A stretch of DNA of 64,000 nt from Paenibacillus camerounensis (GTDB lineage Bacteria > Bacillota > Bacilli > Paenibacillales > Paenibacillaceae), in the NCBI RefSeq assembly GCF_000723885.1, contig NZ_CCDG010000037.1, positions 1-64,000 on the forward strand, in the 5' to 3' direction. Both the position numbers and the translations under genes were made by a program. Shown here piece by piece: positions 61,496 through 64,000 of the stretch (within the stretch, counting starts at the first letter, position 1; each line of letters begins with the position of its first letter). Below the pieces are notes generated by a model that was given only the letters and a program-made list of their open reading frames with translations, was not told the DNA's origin and searched no databases.

Positions 61496-63418
61496 TCACC
61501 TTTCTGCTTCGTTCATCCAGGCTGTGTAGAGCTCATCCAGCTCCGTCTGCGCTGAGTCACGGCTAAGCTGAAGCTCTGCCAGCTTCACTGCATCGCTGGC
61601 GATGGCGGGAGCCAGCATCGCGGCATCGATCCGGCGGAGCTGTTCCTCGGCAGCAGCAATATCCTGCTCCCATGCTGCAGCAGAGCGCTGTTTCCGGGGA
61701 ATGGCTGCCGGAGCTGTAGCCTTGGGTTGGGTACTCTTGCCGCCAGGGGAATTTCTATTATCCGCAGGTGTGCCGGAAGCAGCACGCTCTGCCTGTTTTT
61801 CCTTGTAATACTCATAGTTTCCGTTGAAGGCGTGAAAGCGGCCGCCTTCGATGGACCAGAGCTTGCCGAAGCAGCGGTTGATGAAGTAGCGGTCATGGGA
61901 TACCGCCAGCACGGTACCCGCGAATTCCTCCAGCGCCTCTTCCAGCGCCTCCCGCGAGTCGATGTCCAGGTGGTTGGTCGGCTCATCAAGGATGAGCAGA
62001 TTCGGACGGCGGTGCATCAGCACCGCGAAGCGCAGCCGCGTCCATTCCCCGCCCGACAAATTGGCGACGGTCTTGAAGACATCGCTGCCGTAGAAGAGGA
62101 AGCGGGCGAGCTGTCCGCGGGCTTCCCCTTCCTCCATACCTGCTTCTTCGCGGAAATAGCGCAGTACAGAGAGCTTGCCGTCCTCAGGCACCGCTTCCTG
62201 GGCCAGGTACCCTACGGCCGCCCGGGAGCCCAGTGTGCAGCTTCCGCTATCCGGCGTCTCCTGGCCGAGAATCATCCGCAGCAGCGTACTCTTGCCGGCA
62301 CCGTTGCCGCCGATCAATGCAGCCGTTTCGCCGTATCTCAGAATGTCACTGGCGCCGGAGAAGAGGGTGCGGCTGCCGTAGCTTTTGCTGATCCGGTCGA
62401 GGATGACAGCCTGATTGCCGGTCCGGTCCTCCTGTTGCAGCTGCAGATCCATTGCCTTGCGTTCCAGAATCGGACGCTTAATCTTGACCATCCGGTCCAG
62501 CGCCTTCTGCATGGAGGCAGCCCGGCGGTGGAAGGAGGGGTTAGGCGGATTGGAGCGGTTGCCCCATTCAATCAGCCTTTTGATACTTTCCTGCATCTGC
62601 TTGATCTTTTTCTGCTGCTCCTGGTAATCGGCGAACTGCTGAAGCAGCCGGGCTTCCTTCTCTACCTGATAGCCGCTGTAATTGGTGTGATAGGTGATGG
62701 CTTCGCCATCTTCAATTTCGACGACCTTTTTGACTACGGCATCGAGGAAATAGCGATCATGTGAAATTGCCAGCACGGTGCCTTCATAGGCGAGAAGATA
62801 TTGCTCCAGCCATTCGATAGCCTCCATATCCAGATGGTTGGTCGGCTCATCGAGCAGCAGCACATCGGGACGGCGCAGCAACAGCTCCGCCAGGCCGACC
62901 TTGGTTTTCTCACCGCCGGAGAGGGAGGCGAACCCGCGCTCATATTGGGAGACAGCGATGCCGAGCCCTGCTGCGACCCGCTGGATCGAAGCGTCGATTT
63001 CATATCCGCCGGCTGCTTCGAATTTCTCCTGCAGGCTGCCGTATTCCTTAAGCAGCCTGTTCCAGGCCGGCCCGTCGTTTGCGGCGTCAGAGGATGACAT
63101 CTGCTGCTCCAGCTCCCGCAGGCGGCTCTGCCAGGACAGAGGCTCAGCGAAGCTGCGCTGGAGCACGGCATATACCGTTTCTTCGGTTCCGGCCTCCTGA
63201 ATTTGGGCAAGCAGGCCGGTCACGCTGCCCCGGCGGATGGAGATCTGCCCCTGATCCGGGCGTTCTTCGCCGCTCAGCAGGCGGAACAGGGTTGTTTTTC
63301 CACAGCCGTTGCGGCCGATCAGGCCGATCTTTTCGCCTTCGCGGATATCAAAGGTGATGTCCTTCAGGACGAGCTGGGCACCGTGGTATTTCTGGACATT
63401 TTGGCATGAGATAATCAT
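61496..63418 (-). CDS. ABC-F family ATPase, ribosome-associated or antibiotic-protection type
   Basis: This 640-residue soluble protein has two ABC modules and no membrane domain. Module 1 has Walker A GLIGRNGCGKTT (about 32-43), signature LSGGEKTKV and LLLDEPTNHLD. Module 2 has GGNGAGKST (about 368), LSGGEWTRL and LILDEPTNHLD. A helical linker (residues 250-335, RLIEWGNRSNPPNPSFHRRAAS) is the tRNA/ribosome arm region. The basic Pro/Ala C-terminal extension has a coiled coil (EQDIAAAEEQLRRIDAAM). ABC-F proteins rescue or protect ribosomes; a resistance role cannot be told from sequence alone. AAAGGAG precedes ATG 63418. Confidence 0.9.
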   Translation of the reverse strand: MIISCQNVQKYHGAQLVLKDITFDIREGEKIGLIGRNGCGKTTLFRLLSGEERPDQGQISIRRGSVTGLLAQIQEAGTEETVYAVLQRSFAEPLSWQSRLRELEQQMSSSDAANDGPAWNRLLKEYGSLQEKFEAAGGYEIDASIQRVAAGLGIAVSQYERGFASLSGGEKTKVGLAELLLRRPDVLLLDEPTNHLDMEAIEWLEQYLLAYEGTVLAISHDRYFLDAVVKKVVEIEDGEAITYHTNYSGYQVEKEARLLQQFADYQEQQKKIKQMQESIKRLIEWGNRSNPPNPSFHRRAASMQKALDRMVKIKRPILERKAMDLQLQQEDRTGNQAVILDRISKSYGSRTLFSGASDILRYGETAALIGGNGAGKSTLLRMILGQETPDSGSCTLGSRAAVGYLAQEAVPEDGKLSVLRYFREEAGMEEGEARGQLARFLFYGSDVFKTVANLSGGEWTRLRFAVLMHRRPNLLILDEPTNHLDIDSREALEEALEEFAGTVLAVSHDRYFINRCFGKLWSIEGGRFHAFNGNYEYYKEKQAERAASGTPADNRNSPGGKSTQPKATAPAAIPRKQRSAAAWEQDIAAAEEQLRRIDAAMLAPAIASDAVKLAELQLSRDSAQTELDELYTAWMNEAER

Positions 63419-63487
63419 AGGTATTCTCCTTTATATAATGCCTGCAGCAGCCGCTCCCCCGGATAGAGGACTGAAAATGGACGCAAA

Positions 63488-63517
63488 AAGACCGCGAGGA
63501 AATTTCCCCGCGGCCTT
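63488..63517 (-). terminator. Palindromic terminator on the minus strand
   Basis: AAGACCGCGAGGAAA and TTTCCCCGCGGCCTT form a 30-base near-perfect palindrome. The A run to its left reads as T on the minus strand, so it probably ends a short leftward transcript from 63.7 kb. Confidence 0.7.
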
Positions 63518-63630
63518 AACATTCTCCGGTAGTACAGCTTATCCGTTGAAGTGTGGCTGGAAAGGCATTTCACAATTGTGTAGTGTTATTAAATTCTTGT
63601 AAATGGACAGACTTCTCCCGTTGTCGGCAT

Positions 63631-63708
63631 TTACATGAACGATGCCAGCCATAGCGATAGGCAGCCGGCTAATAACACTGTTGGTCCAATTGCGATCCAT
63701 TCCTCCAC
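63631..63708 (-). CDS. Possible 25-residue single-pass membrane peptide
   Basis: Frame GTG 63708 to TAA 63631 encodes MEEWIAIGPTVLLAGCLSLW followed by LASFM. This is an acidic tip and one hydrophobic helix, with AAAGAGGAGG directly in front. It lies upstream of the leftward terminator at 63488-63517. A competing 53-residue frame from ATG 63700 in another phase uses the same ribosome site. Membrane character favours the short frame, but conservation must decide. Confidence 0.45.
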   Translation of the reverse strand: MEEWIAIGPTVLLAGCLSLWLASFM

Positions 63709-63870
63709 ACCTCCTCTTTTAACAAATTTAAAGTTAGTTTAACCAATATCGGCAGAAGATGCAAGCAAAAAAAAGCGGAGCGCCCGCAGCATATAATTTT
63801 GAATGCACAAGTAGGATGTAAAAGGGCAGGGAGCCTGCCTGGTATTCTGAACGGGAAAGAAGGAGAGAAT

Positions 63871-64000
63871 ATGGCGATTTTTAACGGGCTTCTGGGGCAT
63901 GCGACCCAGGTAGAGCTTGCTGATGTACAACGTGAGTATGACCGGATTCTGGCTCCGGGGGAGAAGATCGAACGGGCGTATAAGCTGATCAGGGACATGT
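63871..64000 (+). CDS. PH domain protein (YvbH/DUF1696-like), N-terminal part
   Basis: ATG 63871 follows AAGGAG. The visible 43 residues, starting MAIFNGLLGHATQVELADVQ and continuing LAPGEKIERAYKLIRDM, match the beginning of bacterial PH-like (bPH_1, YvbH-type) proteins. The gene runs off the right edge. The function is unknown. Confidence 0.8.
   Translation, partial: MAIFNGLLGHATQVELADVQREYDRILAPGEKIERAYKLIRDM

Noticed and set aside
61727..62764. 345-residue plus-strand frame inside the ABC-F gene
   Set aside because: It is antisense to an intact double-ATPase frame with Walker A, signature and Walker B motifs; it has no ribosome site or domain.

Overview
The window looks like chromosomal DNA of a Paenibacillus-type Gram-positive bacterium (Bacillota). 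The evidence is its mid-50s GC impression, frequent GTG/TTG starts behind strong GGAGG ribosome-binding sites, Bacillus-style gene sets (ytqA-ytqB/mnmM, nupNOPQ-like transporter, YjcZ-type peptide, T-box-controlled ilv genes, PerR box), an LPXTG surface protein, and palindromic intergenic repeats. I see no prophage, plasmid backbone, insertion sequence, rRNA operon or CRISPR array. Most of it is ordinary housekeeping and metabolic DNA with accessory islands.

Layout. 1-2.1 kb: the C-terminal end of a YhgE/Pip membrane protein and a convergent family 2 glycosyltransferase. 2.8-7.7 kb: a FrnE-like DsbA protein, oleate hydratase, a VOC protein, a TetR regulator and two uncharacterised genes. 8.3-14.2 kb: an RluA-type pseudouridine synthase, then the recQ - radical SAM (DUF4080) - nucleotidyltransferase run. 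14.4-18.9 kb: a lysophospholipase-like hydrolase, a 125-bp tandem repeat, and the leftward run ytqA - mnmM - VOC - manA. 19.1-23.8 kb: trmB, then a glycolipid/envelope group (MGDG-synthase-type glycosyltransferase, PAP2 phosphatase, and a divergent membrane glycosyltransferase). 23.8-25.3 kb: the infC-rpmI-rplT operon behind an L20-type leader, with infC apparently starting at ATC. 26-31 kb: a four-gene BMP-type nucleoside ABC transporter.

32.1-37.8 kb: branched-chain amino acid genes ilvB-ilvN-ilvC-leuA behind a T-box leader whose candidate specifier is a Leu codon (CTC). A long unassigned hairpin sits in front of ilvC. leuB lies 9 kb further on (46.98 kb). Between them are a 1607-residue LPXTG protein with five SpaA-type repeats, an ECF sigma/anti-sigma/membrane protein/DUF4097 operon, and an aldo/keto reductase. 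Upstream of the reductase is an ATAG-N7-CTAT-N7-ATAG site of LysR/OxyR type. Downstream of leuB a 2-Cys peroxiredoxin follows a PerR box that matches the consensus at every position.

49-64 kb: a zinc-ribbon protein, a PAS sensor kinase, leucyl aminopeptidase, a small YtxH-like protein, a DRE-TIM aldolase-like protein, a membrane GADEF/EAL protein, tRNA-Gly(TCC), a YjcZ-like peptide, an M20 dipeptidase, a TRM11-like methyltransferase, a Nudix protein, a 50-residue membrane peptide, a VOC protein, an ASCH protein, an ABC-F ATPase, a possible 25-residue membrane peptide and the start of a PH-domain protein. All functions are inferred by reading the sequence; no database search was run.
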